Below are positions 22,381 to 22,438 of a DNA stretch of 22,438 nucleotides, piece after piece. The notes under the pieces were generated by a model, which was given only the letters and a program-made list of their open reading frames with translations, was not told the DNA's origin and did no database searches. The stretch spans positions 1 through 22,438 of the forward strand of contig UQWP01000063.1 of the NCBI GenBank assembly GCA_900544825.1, read 5' to 3'. This stretch comes from an uncultured Prevotella sp. (lineage in GTDB: Bacteria > Bacteroidota > Bacteroidia > Bacteroidales > Bacteroidaceae). The first letter of the stretch is position 1. Each line of letters begins with the position of its first letter. Made by a program: the position numbers and the translations under genes.

Positions 22381-22438
22381 TAAAAACAATAGTTCGTTAA
22401 TAATTCAATAATGTGCTAAGCAGCTATACGCTGTAAGC

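Overview
The window looks like chromosome of a gut-type Bacteroidota, most likely Prevotella or Segatella. Three things point there. The gene families and their order are typical (rplY-pth-hslR; nusB-yajC-ybbR-coaE-DUF5606). Shine-Dalgarno sequences are mostly absent. Eight promoters match the Bacteroidota pattern of a -33 TTTG-like box and a -7 TAnnTTTG box, and in all eight the two boxes are separated by exactly 20 nt. The species call is inference; no rRNA gene is present.

Layout. Bases 1-10478 are housekeeping. A gene tail with a terminator (1-191) is followed by a small outer-membrane beta-barrel gene (293-859, minus), the operon rplY-pth-hslR (2794 down to 1143, minus), the operon nusB-yajC-ybbR-coaE-DUF5606 (3105-6631, plus), a MATE exporter (minus) and a membrane pyrophosphatase (plus). 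The exporter and the pyrophosphatase are divergent and share a promoter region.

Bases 10479-22438 look like an accessory or defence island. In order it holds an AAA-ATPase/PD-(D/E)XK protein, a class II Fic protein, a HepT-MntA toxin-antitoxin cassette with a second nucleotidyltransferase, a PLD-nuclease/helicase/DUF3427 protein paired with a Nudix hydrolase, and a convergent McrBC/LlaJI-type restriction pair. The McrB-like gene is broken by an in-frame TAG directly before its Walker A motif and has no ATG start, while its McrC/LlaJI partner is intact.

The intergenic DNA of the island is full of structure. There is a four-copy CCTTAAGG palindrome array with exact 22-bp spacing, two further 22-23-bp degenerate tandem arrays (one similar to an array near base 219), and a 26-bp palindrome upstream of the Fic promoter. 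An 88-bp two-hairpin (REP-like) element occurs in direct copies on either side of HepT-MntA. The copies differ by a compensatory base-pair change, and the second copy drags along a remnant of the neighbouring nucleotidyltransferase gene. The best candidates for under-described biology are the PLD-helicase/Nudix pair, the REP-bracketed HepT-MntA cassette and the 22-bp-period arrays.
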